From contig NZ_CP162495.1 in the NCBI RefSeq assembly GCF_040939125.1, positions 2,728,001 through 2,792,000 on the forward strand: a stretch of DNA of 64,000 nt, given 5' to 3'. The stretch comes from Clostridium sp. BJN0013 (GTDB taxonomy: Bacteria; Bacillota; Clostridia; Clostridiales; Clostridiaceae). Made by a program: the position numbers and the translations under genes. The notes beneath the pieces are model-generated. The model saw only the letters and a list, made by a program, of their open reading frames with translations, did not search any database and had not been told where the DNA came from. Below are positions 8,813 through 16,134 of the stretch, piece after piece. How positions within the stretch are numbered: the first letter of the stretch is position 1; every line of letters begins with the position of its first letter.

Positions 8813-8844
8813 CCTACCATATCTTACAAGTAAATTGTGGTAGG
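8813..8844. terminator. Hairpin after IS110 recombinase gene
   Basis: CCTACCA at 8813-8819 pairs perfectly with TGGTAGG at 8838-8844 with an 18-base loop, followed by TTTATT. It is 22 bp after the recombinase stop and may end or protect its message. The weak T run makes it a poor classical terminator. Confidence 0.4.
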
Positions 8845-8962
8845 TTTATTGGGGAGTTCTTTCTTTATACTTTTTGGTGCCTATACATCCTGTTTTCATA
8901 AAACTTTTTTCCATTCACCTCTTGACATTTAACCGCTGGACTTTCCCGGCGCAATCGCCGTA

Positions 8963-10903
8963 TTACTGAAAATAGAAGGTGACGGAATGCAGAACATTCT
9001 CTGCCCATTCTGCCTGCTTCCATATTTTCAAAATGATTTGCTTAATCCTAATCGTAAAGTCAAGTGTCAGTTCATGGGAAACGGTTCGCGCGTTCGCCCA
9101 AGCCAAACCGAATTTGGCGGTAAGAGCTAGATTCCCCGACGCTCCGTTCGCGCCGAGCGTCCCCAACGGCACTTCCGACATAAGATCACCTGCGTAAACG
9201 GGTACCGCTCTGTTAATCACCGTCCAGCCTGAACCGGATGTTTCCTTGATTCTCACGCCGAGTGCGATTCCGCTTCCTGTCTGCGCCGCCGTCAGCCTGT
9301 TCCAATCCGAATAGGACGTGGGGGCGGCGTCACCGATACCGGAGGTTGCTTTCAGGCCCACGACGGAAACTTTAACAGGAAAAGTGGAATGATTGGTGAT
9401 TGGAATGTCCGGCGTGGTAAACGGCATGTTACTGTTCGGGTCAATCGCGTAGCTGATACTGACCGGATGCGTCATGGATACCAACTCGTCTACAGGATAG
9501 TGGGCGACGGATGAAATGTTCCCAGCCTTGTCCACGGCGGCAACATGAATGTAGAAGCTGCTGCCGGACGGGCGGGAAAAAGTGTAACTGTCCGATGTAG
9601 CCGTAATGCTCCCGTCCGGGACAGTATTGGGTTTGCTGTCCACCACGATGGAGTAGCCTTTCATCCCGGTTTTCAAAGACGTGGAAATAACCGGGGAATC
9701 GTATTTCGCGCCGTCGTTTTGCCCTGTGGCCTCTACATAGTATTGATAGCCAGTGGCGTTGTCCTGCGAGGAATACTGAACGGTATACTGTGTTCGATTG
9801 GAATTGTGCGTAACGCCGGAAATGGTCGGTTCGTCCGGTGCGTCCAAATCCTGTCCCTTATGGTCGTTCCAGCTTGTGTCGGTCGTGATCTGGGCAAGGT
9901 AAAACAGGGTGTTGGCCGTGACGCGCTGCTCGTCCGGCGTGGCTTCCCCATTGGAGTGACCGGTCTGAATCATAGCGCAGTTTGACCAACTGGTGAGATA
10001 AAACGTATTCGTACCCTGCCCACCGGAGCCGGTTGCCGCCGTGCTGTTAGGGTATGTGTAGGGCTGTTGATATGTCATCCACACGTCCCCGAAAGCAAGT
10101 TGATTGGAATGAGATAGCGGAACATTCAGAACCGTGCCTACGTCCCCGATTTTCCACGGGTAGTTGGTGAGCAGACCCTTTTTAGCAACTTTGATCTGGG
10201 CGCTGCCGAGCACCGTGTAATGCGGGATAGTCTGAATATTGCAGTAATGGACCAGCTTAAAAAAGTTCGGCATGGAAATCTGGTCGTTGTCTACCATCGT
10301 GTCATGCCCGAACAGAACGCCCCGCCCGGTTTTGATAAAGGCGTCGGTCTTGGTTTCCGCCGCGGCGGACAAATCCTGACTTGCAAAAGCATCCCACGCG
10401 CCGAAGTATAGCACGTCGTATTTGTAACTGCCGTCCGCATTTTTCAGGTAGGCGTCCGGGCTGGCGTTGAAATCGGAAATCGAAACGGTGTCCACGGAAA
10501 TAAGACCCTTGCCGTAGCCTTTGGAATCGTATTCGTTCGGCGTTTCCATCCACATTTTGAGGGACGCCGACTTCGGCAGGGTGTAGTTCTTGCCCTCCCA
10601 TGTCGTAAAGGAAACGATCGGCGCGACAACGGGATAGATATTCAGAACCTTCGCGTGGTCTTTGGCGGGGATGCTCTGAAAGGTCGATTCATGCGCGGAC
10701 TTGGAATAGAGCATATAGCTGTACGGCTGGCTTTTATCGCTGTTTGTCCAGTTCAGCGCCACATAGTTCCCGGACGGGTTCGACGTCGCAGTCAGCGACA
10801 GAACCGACGCGGCGGAAGCCGTGGCGCTGGGAGAAAAACCGGATAACAGAAAACTGGCGGCAAGCAGAGGTACAAGTAACAGCCGCCTGAATGATTGCCT
10901 CAA
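8963..10903 (-). CDS. Large secreted protein with C-terminal domain shared with the next gene
   Basis: This roughly 646-aa exported protein has a signal peptide at its N-terminus (RQSFRRLLLVPLLAASFLLSGF, then SATASA). A fibronectin-like strand region follows (SNPSGNYVALNWTNSD), then a long domain with KVLNIYPVV and YDVLYFGAWDAFASQDL that resembles DUF5057-type surface proteins. A second beta domain follows, then a C-terminal module of about 150 residues homologous to most of the protein at 10970-11560 (THPVSISYAIDP against THPINVAYAISP). The TTG at 10903 is chosen because AAAGGAGGG lies just upstream; a start at 10954 would bury the signal peptide. It is probably displayed at or released from the surface. 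No LPxTG motif was seen. Function unknown. Confidence 0.7.
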   Translation of the reverse strand: MRQSFRRLLLVPLLAASFLLSGFSPSATASAASVLSLTATSNPSGNYVALNWTNSDKSQPYSYMLYSKSAHESTFQSIPAKDHAKVLNIYPVVAPIVSFTTWEGKNYTLPKSASLKMWMETPNEYDSKGYGKGLISVDTVSISDFNASPDAYLKNADGSYKYDVLYFGAWDAFASQDLSAAAETKTDAFIKTGRGVLFGHDTMVDNDQISMPNFFKLVHYCNIQTIPHYTVLGSAQIKVAKKGLLTNYPWKIGDVGTVLNVPLSHSNQLAFGDVWMTYQQPYTYPNSTAATGSGGQGTNTFYLTSWSNCAMIQTGHSNGEATPDEQRVTANTLFYLAQITTDTSWNDHKGQDLDAPDEPTISGVTHNSNRTQYTVQYSSQDNATGYQYYVEATGQNDGAKYDSPVISTSLKTGMKGYSIVVDSKPNTVPDGSITATSDSYTFSRPSGSSFYIHVAAVDKAGNISSVAHYPVDELVSMTHPVSISYAIDPNSNMPFTTPDIPITNHSTFPVKVSVVGLKATSGIGDAAPTSYSDWNRLTAAQTGSGIALGVRIKETSGSGWTVINRAVPVYAGDLMSEVPLGTLGANGASGNLALTAKFGLAWANARTVSHELTLDFTIRIKQIILKIWKQAEWAENVLHSVTFYFQ

Positions 10904-10969
10904 ATGGAAACCCTCCTTTCGGCGTGGAAGATTGGCCAGGAAAATCCCGGCCAATTCCCACCTGTGCCT

Positions 10970-11560
10970 TTATGCAAGCTGGAACTGGAAAACAAGCTGA
11001 TGATTGGCTGTGTACGCCCCGTCGAACGCAAGGCCGTAGTCTGCCGTCAGGGACAGCGCGCCGGAAGTGTTCGGATTCAGCGTCCCGACCTGTAACGGCG
11101 AATCGTTCACCGCCCAATGGGTAGATGTGCTATACCCGCTGTTCCAGCCGGAATTGGCCTTTGCCGCAATGCCGAGCGCGATGTACTTTTTGGAATCCGC
11201 GAGGTTGAGCGAGCGCCACGCTTTCGCGGACGGATCAACGTCAGTGAAGGTCAGAGAGCCGCCCGAAGCGGCTTTCAGGGATTCCACCGTGGCGATCACC
11301 GCGACTTTGGTGTTGTTGGTTACGGTAATGTCGGGTGCGGTAAAGGTTTCGGCGTCCGGGCTGATGGCGTAGGCCACGTTGATCGGATGGGTAACGGAAA
11401 TGGTCAGCGGCGAAATAGAGCCGTTGATCGTCACGTTTCCCGTTACGCTGCCTGTGCCGGTGTCGGTCTTGTCGGCGGCGAACGCCGGAACCACCGCCGA
11501 TACGCCGAGCACGGCAAAAGTGACAATGCCCGCGAGAAACTTTCTGAACCTGTTTTTCAT
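10970..11560 (-). CDS. Secreted beta-rich protein, stand-alone copy of the shared surface domain
   Basis: The 196-aa protein has a clear signal peptide (KNRFRKFLAGIVTFAVLGVSAVVPAFA, cleavage after AFA expected). After a Thr/Gly-rich linker comes one domain that aligns with the C-terminus of the 646-aa protein encoded next to it: THPINVAYAISPDAETFTAPDITVTNN, IALGIAAKANSGW, then LSLTADYGLAF. No sortase motif or other anchor is visible. A plausible reading is a small secreted subunit that interacts with the larger protein through like domains, perhaps on the pilus encoded downstream; this is inference. The start ATG at 11560 follows an AGGAGG site. Confidence 0.7.
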   Translation of the reverse strand: MKNRFRKFLAGIVTFAVLGVSAVVPAFAADKTDTGTGSVTGNVTINGSISPLTISVTHPINVAYAISPDAETFTAPDITVTNNTKVAVIATVESLKAASGGSLTFTDVDPSAKAWRSLNLADSKKYIALGIAAKANSGWNSGYSTSTHWAVNDSPLQVGTLNPNTSGALSLTADYGLAFDGAYTANHQLVFQFQLA

Positions 11561-11606
11561 TGAAAAACCTCCTGTATGTTTTTATTTCAACCGCAAACAC
11601 GGTTGA

Positions 11607-12179
11607 TTACGAAACGGAAAGATGAATTTTATAATCGGCCATTCCAAGGTAAGCCTTTGTATCCTTGCTGTAATACCGGATCGTTGCCGTCACGCAGTAA
11701 TTTCCGGGTGAAACCTGTCGGGAAAGGGTGAGGCCGTTGATGTGCTGTCCCGGATAGATCGGTACGGATTTTGCTACAGTTTCGCCGTCCAGCACGATTT
11801 CACACTGCATAACGACGCTGTTAGAGGATGAATTCTCCACTTCCCATGTACCGGCGCTGCCTTTTGCACCGCTGGAGAAGGATGCCTGCGCACTCACTTT
11901 GTCGGTGACGGTGACTTCCTGCTTTTGAAGCCGGGACAGAATTTCCTGCCGTGACGGGGTGCTTCCGCTTCCCGGTTCCGCGCTTCCGGTATCGTCCAAA
12001 GACGGAACGGAACTGGAAGGCGGCGGATTCGGGGAGGGATGCTGATTTTCGCAGCTTCGCAACAGGAGAAGCAGAAGAAGTAGCAACAGCAGAAGAATTC
12101 CAAGGATGTACGGCCATCTGTGCTTCCGCTTTTTATCCTCCTTTCTACACCTGCTTTCGTTGATTTTTTCATTTACCAT
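11607..12179 (-). CDS. Membrane-anchored protein with poly-Leu helix and extracellular beta domain
   Basis: The 190-aa protein has a very basic cytoplasmic start (KEDKKRKHRW), one transmembrane helix built largely of leucine (residues about 24-40), a Pro/Ser-rich spacer, and a C-terminal domain of about 110 residues predicted to be beta (VTDKVSAQASFSSGAKG, then IYPGQHINGLTLSRQVSPGNY). It lies directly upstream of the two secreted proteins and could act as their membrane platform or chaperone. No known family was recognised. AAGGAGGTAATCAC precedes the ATG at 12179. Confidence 0.65.
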   Translation of the reverse strand: MVNEKINESRCRKEDKKRKHRWPYILGILLLLLLLLLLLLRSCENQHPSPNPPPSSSVPSLDDTGSAEPGSGSTPSRQEILSRLQKQEVTVTDKVSAQASFSSGAKGSAGTWEVENSSSNSVVMQCEIVLDGETVAKSVPIYPGQHINGLTLSRQVSPGNYCVTATIRYYSKDTKAYLGMADYKIHLSVS

Positions 12180-12225
12180 GTGATTACCTCCTTAGTGTGC
12201 CGTGTACATTGAATCCCGATATGCA

Positions 12226-12813
12226 TCATAGCTTCAGCTCCATGCCGCCGCTCTGTTCCTGCTCTTTCCGATGCGCGTCCAGAATTTCCTGTGTCGGATA
12301 GAGGAGCTTTCCATTCTCCATCTCAAAGACGCAGAAGTCATTCCGGTCGCAGATCATGATCCGGTACTGGTAGTCCTTCTGCATGCCGATGTAGTCCCTG
12401 ACCTCCTGCGGGATGCACAGTGCGACGCCGGAGGTATAGCGGCCATCCGGCAGAAAACAATAGCCGCTGTACTGCGGCTCATGGCTTTTCAAGTCCAGCG
12501 CGCCGTTCGGACGGATTTGTGAGAGCTGGAGGCGGGCCTGCTCAGAGAGGGCCTCCGGCTTTGCGATGCCAAGCACGTCGCTCCGGTTCCAGCGGACATG
12601 TTCGCCGTCCGCCAGAGAAATCGTGAAAATGGAGCGGCCGATTGGGTTGGAGTTGCTGCCGTTACCTCCGGTGCAGAAATAGAGCTGGTGCTTGGCGTTC
12701 CTGAAATTCTCCGACAGCACGGAAGGATGAAGGACGATGACCTTTCCCGCGATGGACATGTCATAGCCCGTTTGCAGGCAATCCTCCTGTGCCAGCAGTG
12801 CTTTCTCAGTCAA
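12226..12813 (-). CDS. Unknown protein, second of a tandem paralogous pair
   Basis: The 195-aa soluble protein is not assigned to a family. It shares a clear architecture with the upstream gene: a GKVIVL strand near residue 23, LYFCTGGNG (LYFCLCGNG in the partner), a SIFTISLADG strand, then LSQIRP, then CFLPDGRYTSG (CFFPDGRYAGG), and a C-terminal YRIMICDRNDFCVFEMENGKL. The start is a TTG at 12813 with GGGAGGTGACCC upstream, overlapping the partner by 8 bp. The conserved Cys/Gly/Asp residues suggest an enzyme fold or a ligand-binding domain, but nothing more can be said from sequence alone. Confidence 0.55.
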   Translation of the reverse strand: MTEKALLAQEDCLQTGYDMSIAGKVIVLHPSVLSENFRNAKHQLYFCTGGNGSNSNPIGRSIFTISLADGEHVRWNRSDVLGIAKPEALSEQARLQLSQIRPNGALDLKSHEPQYSGYCFLPDGRYTSGVALCIPQEVRDYIGMQKDYQYRIMICDRNDFCVFEMENGKLLYPTQEILDAHRKEQEQSGGMELKL

Positions 12814-13375
12814 TTTGGGTCACCTCCCGAAATATATTCATTCGTTCATTCCATACCCGCTGTGTAGGACAGACGAGCTTTCCCGCCGTGATTTCCAGAA
12901 CAAAGTAACCTTCCTTGCCGCAGATCAAGACGCGGTGCTGATAGGGCATTTGCAGTTCCGCATACGCCATCGCCTCCGTTTCGCCGCACAGATCGGCGCC
13001 GCCGGCATACCGGCCGTCCGGAAAGAAACAGAGTCCTCTGTACAGCAGCTCGTGGCGGCTCAGGCTCAATGCATCGGCCGGGCGGATTTGGGAAAGCCGG
13101 GTCTTTGCGCTGTCCGGCAGCAGTTCCGGCTTCAAAACCCCAATAACTTCACCGCGTTTATGCAGGGAGAAGTCGCCAGTGCACAAGGAGATCAGAAAAA
13201 GTGCGATGCCTTTTGGCCTGGCTCCGGCACCATTCCCGCACAGGCAAAAATATAACTGATCCGGATTCCCGGGAGGCGGTCCCTTCTGCCGCAGGACAAC
13301 AACCTTGCCTTTCATGGAGCAGGAGGTGCCTTCTTCGGAGCAGTCCCGTTCAGTGTATTGCTCTTTCAGTTCCAT
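12806..13375 (-). CDS. Unknown protein, first of a tandem paralogous pair
   Basis: The 189-aa paralogue of the protein encoded at 12226-12813 has matching blocks GKVVVL, LYFCLCGNGAGARPKG, LSQIRPADALSLSRHE, FPDGRYAGGADLC and HRVLICGKEGYFVLEITAGKL. The two genes overlap by 8 bp and likely arose by tandem duplication followed by strong divergence, which argues that both are under selection, perhaps as a heteromer. It follows an AbrB-like gene with 3 bp between them. The ATG at 13375 has GGAGGG upstream. No family recognised. Confidence 0.55.
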   Translation of the reverse strand: MELKEQYTERDCSEEGTSCSMKGKVVVLRQKGPPPGNPDQLYFCLCGNGAGARPKGIALFLISLCTGDFSLHKRGEVIGVLKPELLPDSAKTRLSQIRPADALSLSRHELLYRGLCFFPDGRYAGGADLCGETEAMAYAELQMPYQHRVLICGKEGYFVLEITAGKLVCPTQRVWNERMNIFREVTQID

Positions 13376-13378
13376 GGC

Positions 13379-13663
13379 TTATCCCTCCGTTTTACGCATC
13401 AGCAGTTCCGTGAGGTCGGTGATCAGGCTCAGCCGGGTATTGTCCGGCATCCATTTGATCGCGGCGCGGACAAAGGCTTCCACCGCTTCCGGAGATTGGT
13501 CGCCCACTTCGATGAGATCCACTTTTTTCACGCTGACGGTTCCCTGGTTAATGTCCAGCCTGACGATATCGCCGTAGTCCATACCGGAGGCGGCGCGGTA
13601 CTCCTTTGGGATGAGGACGCGGCCCTTGCCGTCCACAATTTTATATACAGGTTTTGCTTTCAT
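13379..13663 (-). CDS. AbrB/SpoVT-like DNA-binding regulator
   Basis: The 94-aa protein has an N-terminal swapped-hairpin AbrB domain (VDGKGRVLIPKEYRAASGMDYGDIVRLDI) and a helical C-terminal extension. AbrB-domain proteins bind DNA as dimers or tetramers and often control element maintenance or growth-phase genes. The gene overlaps by 4 bp a second, more diverged AbrB-like gene immediately upstream, so the two products may form mixed oligomers. No dedicated toxin partner was seen, so an antitoxin role is not supported. Confidence 0.8.
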   Translation of the reverse strand: MKAKPVYKIVDGKGRVLIPKEYRAASGMDYGDIVRLDINQGTVSVKKVDLIEVGDQSPEAVEAFVRAAIKWMPDNTRLSLITDLTELLMRKTEG

Positions 13664-14109
13664 ACGAAGTAACCCTCCTTCTTCATAACCTCCCGAACGG
13701 TTTCGGGATGGATGCCATACGAATGGAACAGAGCCTTGAGGCCGTCAGGCAGACGGTTCAGGATGTCCGATTCCTTGATCACGATGGCTCCGGGGACGCA
13801 GGTGACATCCAGATCGCTGTCGACCGGAATGCCCGCAGCCTGCAGAAGCTCATGGGGCAGGGAGAAATCATCCTGGGATTCATCTTCCTCCGGTTCCTCA
13901 CTCTCGTCACACTCCGGGGCGAAGGTGAACATGATCGGGTTTTCCGGCGTGATGACCATCACCGGGCAGGGAAGCTCCCCGTCCTCGGGGATCGTCAGGG
14001 TGACGCTCACCTCGCCGCCCGGATGAAAGCCGGCTGTATTCACAGAATCCGCAGGGAAGATCAATCGGCCCTCCTTGTCCACGCTTGCGCGCATTTTCAT
14101 CAGTTTCAT
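13660..14109 (-). CDS. Diverged AbrB-like regulator with acidic linker
   Basis: The 149-aa protein starts with an AbrB-like hairpin segment (RASVDKEGRLIFPADSVNTAGFHPGGEVSVTL). A very acidic linker follows (ESEEPEEDESQDD), then a second half containing LPHELLQAAGIPVDSDLDVTCVPGAIVI that looks like another swapped-hairpin unit. The ATG at 14109 is preferred because TTGGAGGAAAACAAT stands before it. It overlaps the 94-aa AbrB gene by 4 bp, which implies coupled translation. It is probably a DNA-binding accessory regulator of the conjugative element. Confidence 0.65.
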   Translation of the reverse strand: MKLMKMRASVDKEGRLIFPADSVNTAGFHPGGEVSVTLTIPEDGELPCPVMVITPENPIMFTFAPECDESEEPEEDESQDDFSLPHELLQAAGIPVDSDLDVTCVPGAIVIKESDILNRLPDGLKALFHSYGIHPETVREVMKKEGYFV

Positions 14110-14142
14110 ATTGTTTTCCTCCAAATCATTTAAATTGTTGTT

Positions 14143-15075
14143 TTATACCGAAAATCCGGCGATGTCGAAAAGCCCCAGCTGGGTCGGCATGTCCCGCAGC
14201 CGTTCGCCGGTATCGTAGTTGGAAATCAGGACTTCGGCGTATTCGCAGCCGTTGTCGTAACGTTGGGCGAGGTTGTTGATACGGCTGACCGCTTCGATGT
14301 GATAACCGTCATACAGTTCACGGATGAACGCACAGTCGTTGTAGCTGACCAGCCATTTGCCCTGACAGGCCGCCAGGGTGTCCCGCAGCCTCGCGTGATC
14401 TTCTTTTCTAAATTCCACGGCATAGTGTCCTTCCGTCTGATAGTAGGGCGGGTCACAGTAGATGAACGCGTTTTCACGGTCATATTGTTTAATGAGTTCT
14501 TCAAAATCCTTGTTCTCGATGACCGTATCCTTGAGCCTCCGGCTGCCCTGCCAGAGCAGGTGAAAGGTTTTCCGGATATCGAAAGGTTGGCACCCATAGC
14601 TGGTGCATCCGCTTCCGTAGCTTAAGCGGATAAGCCGGTAAAAGGCGGCGGCTCTCTTTACGTCGTTCATCCGCGCGTTTTCCATGAGGATGGGCTCGAT
14701 TTCCTCAAACTGCGGTTCCGTAAGATATCGCTGGGCGATATCCAGTTCCTCCCGCAGGTACTCGTTTGTGAATTCCTCTTTCTCCAGATATTTTTTCAGG
14801 ACGTTGAATTCGTCCCGTCCGTTCAGCGGGAAGAAGTTAAGTTCCTTGAGCAGAGCGAAGGGCCGGTCGCGGACACAGCGGAAAAGATTCGCCAGGTCCG
14901 AATTGAAATCGTTATAGATCTCCATGGCGGTATCCGGCGTTCGTCCGAACAGCACCCAGCCCCCGCCGCCGAAGACTTCAATATATCGCCCATACTCTTT
15001 CGGCATCCTCTCATAGATCAGATCCCGCAGCGCTTTTTTGCCGCCCACCCAGCTGATGATGCTGTTCATTTTCAT
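14143..15075 (-). CDS. Dam-type D12-class DNA adenine N6-methyltransferase
   Basis: The 310-aa protein has motif I EVFGGGGWVLFGR near residues 33-45, the catalytic motif IV DPPYYQTEG near residue 208, and an N-terminal SWVGGKKALRDLI that matches the D12/Dam subclass. The enzyme transfers a methyl group from S-adenosylmethionine to adenine. No restriction endonuclease is adjacent, so it is an orphan methylase that may protect the element against host restriction or control transfer genes. It overlaps the Cys-rich miniprotein gene by 4 bp (GTGATGA). The ATG at 15075 is preferred over the preceding GTG. Confidence 0.88.
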   Translation of the reverse strand: MKMNSIISWVGGKKALRDLIYERMPKEYGRYIEVFGGGGWVLFGRTPDTAMEIYNDFNSDLANLFRCVRDRPFALLKELNFFPLNGRDEFNVLKKYLEKEEFTNEYLREELDIAQRYLTEPQFEEIEPILMENARMNDVKRAAAFYRLIRLSYGSGCTSYGCQPFDIRKTFHLLWQGSRRLKDTVIENKDFEELIKQYDRENAFIYCDPPYYQTEGHYAVEFRKEDHARLRDTLAACQGKWLVSYNDCAFIRELYDGYHIEAVSRINNLAQRYDNGCEYAEVLISNYDTGERLRDMPTQLGLFDIAGFSV

Positions 15076-15278
15076 CACCTGCCTTTTCTCCTGCGGCTGA
15101 TTTTCTCCACGTCGGTTTTCATGCAGGAGCCGTCCGGACTCCAGCAGATGAAACCGACGCCGGGATAAGGACAGCCAACGCAGCGGCCGGGATCTTTCGG
15201 CGAGGGCACGGTATATGTTACCGGCGGGCCGATTGCTCCCGCACCGTTTTTTACTTCTGGTGTTACGTCATGCTTCAT
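15075..15278 (-). CDS. Small Cys-rich protein, putative zinc-binding
   Basis: The 67-aa protein has a cluster of four cysteines (CVGCPYPGVGFIC, then SC) in the middle and a basic C-terminus (KISRRRKGR). The spacing suggests a metal-binding knuckle. It is coupled to the downstream methylase gene by a 4-bp overlap. The start ATG at 15278 follows GAAAGGAGCTG. Function unknown; a small DNA-binding or regulatory partner is possible. Confidence 0.6.
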   Translation of the reverse strand: MKHDVTPEVKNGAGAIGPPVTYTVPSPKDPGRCVGCPYPGVGFICWSPDGSCMKTDVEKISRRRKGR

Positions 15279-15303
15279 GGTTCAGCTCCTTTCTCGGAAA
15301 AAC

Positions 15304-15337
15304 AAAAAAGGCGTTGCCTTTTTTACAAGACAACGCC
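15304..15337 (-). terminator. Rho-independent terminator
   Basis: On the minus strand GGCGTTG (15337-15331) and CAACGCC (15316-15310) form a 7-bp GC-rich stem followed by TTTTTT. It separates the acidic orphan gene at 15448-15951 from the Cys-rich/Dam operon. Confidence 0.85.
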
Positions 15338-15379
15338 TTCTCGTTCTTTTATTTAGTTGTATAGTTCACAGCAATCTGC

Positions 15380-15430
15380 TGTAACAAAAAAACGCCCTTC
15401 AGCTTCATTAGAAACCAATGAGCGCTATTT
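15380..15430 (-). terminator. Second, weaker terminator-like hairpin
   Basis: On the minus strand an imperfect stem (GCTCATT with AATGAAGC, one bulge) is followed by GGGCGTTTTTTT. It lies about 20 bp after the stop of the acidic orphan gene, in tandem with the stronger terminator at 15304-15337. Confidence 0.45.
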
Positions 15431-15447
15431 GTCCGTCTACTTTTCAT

Positions 15448-15951
15448 TCATCCCATCACCGGACCTCCGTATCCGAGATCAGGTGAGTTGTTTTTCAGCT
15501 CTTGCTCAAGCTTTTGGGAATAGTTTTCGTGATTCCAGAAGCTGACGTAGATCTCGCCATCCGGTGTTTTGATAGGGCGCTGCTCAAACCCTTCGCCATA
15601 GCCGTCTGCATTTTGCCCCTCCACAAAACTTAAGAGTTCTGCGGTTTCTTCACCGGAGAGAAGTTCCTTCAGTCCTGCAGTCATGACTCCCCACAGCTCG
15701 CCGTCGATGATTTCCACTGAGGGGTACAGGCTATACACCTTTTCTTTGAGAGCTTCGTCGTGGATATACTCGGCCAAGCCACGGTCATTTTCAAAGTGCC
15801 GGTTTTCCTTAGCGATAGCGGCAAGGATTTGATCTTCGTAAGCCACCGCCTCTCTGGGTGAGATATCCTCCCGCTCATCCTCCGAGCAGTCATACTGAGG
15901 AAAGCTAAAAATCTTCAGAGGGAAATAGATACGCATTGTTTCGTTTGCCAT
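15448..15951 (-). CDS. Acidic protein of unknown function
   Basis: The 167-aa soluble acidic protein begins with ANETMRIYFPLKIFSFPQYD and has two segments that recur in element-borne orphans: HDEALKEKVYSLYPSVEIIDGELWGVMT and GLKELLSGEETAELLSFVEGQNADG. No known domain was recognised. The ATG at 15951 follows GGAGGTAATCAA. It is the first gene of the minus-strand accessory series and ends before two terminators, so it is probably expressed on its own. Confidence 0.55.
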   Translation of the reverse strand: MANETMRIYFPLKIFSFPQYDCSEDEREDISPREAVAYEDQILAAIAKENRHFENDRGLAEYIHDEALKEKVYSLYPSVEIIDGELWGVMTAGLKELLSGEETAELLSFVEGQNADGYGEGFEQRPIKTPDGEIYVSFWNHENYSQKLEQELKNNSPDLGYGGPVMG

Positions 15952-16059
15952 TTTGATTACCTCCATTCGATCAAATTTGAGTTCCTAAATAAGGGCATAA
16001 AAAATGGGGATCTTCGTTAGAAAATACTCCCTATCTTTTCCAATTAGGATTATTAATAT

Positions 16060-16095
16060 TGAAACTCTTTACAAAATATTCTGATATAATAATTT
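16060..16095 (+). promoter_or_regulatory. Extended -10 promoter for the 401-aa cargo gene
   Basis: TGATATAAT at 16082-16090 is a good extended -10 element 45 bp before the start of the plus-strand gene at 16135. A -35 hexamer at standard spacing is weak (TTGAAA lies 20 bp upstream). AGAGGTTTGAT near 16122 supplies the ribosome site. Confidence 0.5.
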
Positions 16096-16134
16096 CATAG
16101 GCATAAAACTAAAATTAAATTTAAGAGGTTTGAT

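Larger units (their letters stand above)
7113..8940 (+). mobile_element. IS110-family insertion sequence with bridge RNA, CT core
   Basis: The element has a long left noncoding end (7113 to about 7545), one recombinase gene and a short right end. A CT dinucleotide stands at both junctions (7111-7112 and 8941-8942), as expected for the IS110 core. Removing the element joins ...GGGCTTCCTC-CT-TTCCCGGCG..., which on the minus strand restores AAAGGAGGAAG directly before the YodL-gene ATG, following the end of the surface-protein gene by about 35 bp. Guide segments in the left end match the two flanks and the two element ends (see the ncRNA entry). There is no terminal inverted repeat and no target duplication beyond the core, normal for the family. 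Confidence 0.85.

Noticed and set aside
13379-14109. Toxin-antitoxin system based on the AbrB-like pair
   Set aside because: No adjacent gene resembles a known toxin, and both proteins carry swapped-hairpin DNA-binding features.
1740-15300. Many long open frames opposite to or overlapping the GC-rich minus-strand genes, for example plus-strand 2317-2952, 3978-4700 and 6266-7171
   Set aside because: They are antisense shadows of well-supported pilus and element genes. They have no ribosome sites and show Arg/Ser/Pro-rich nonsense composition.
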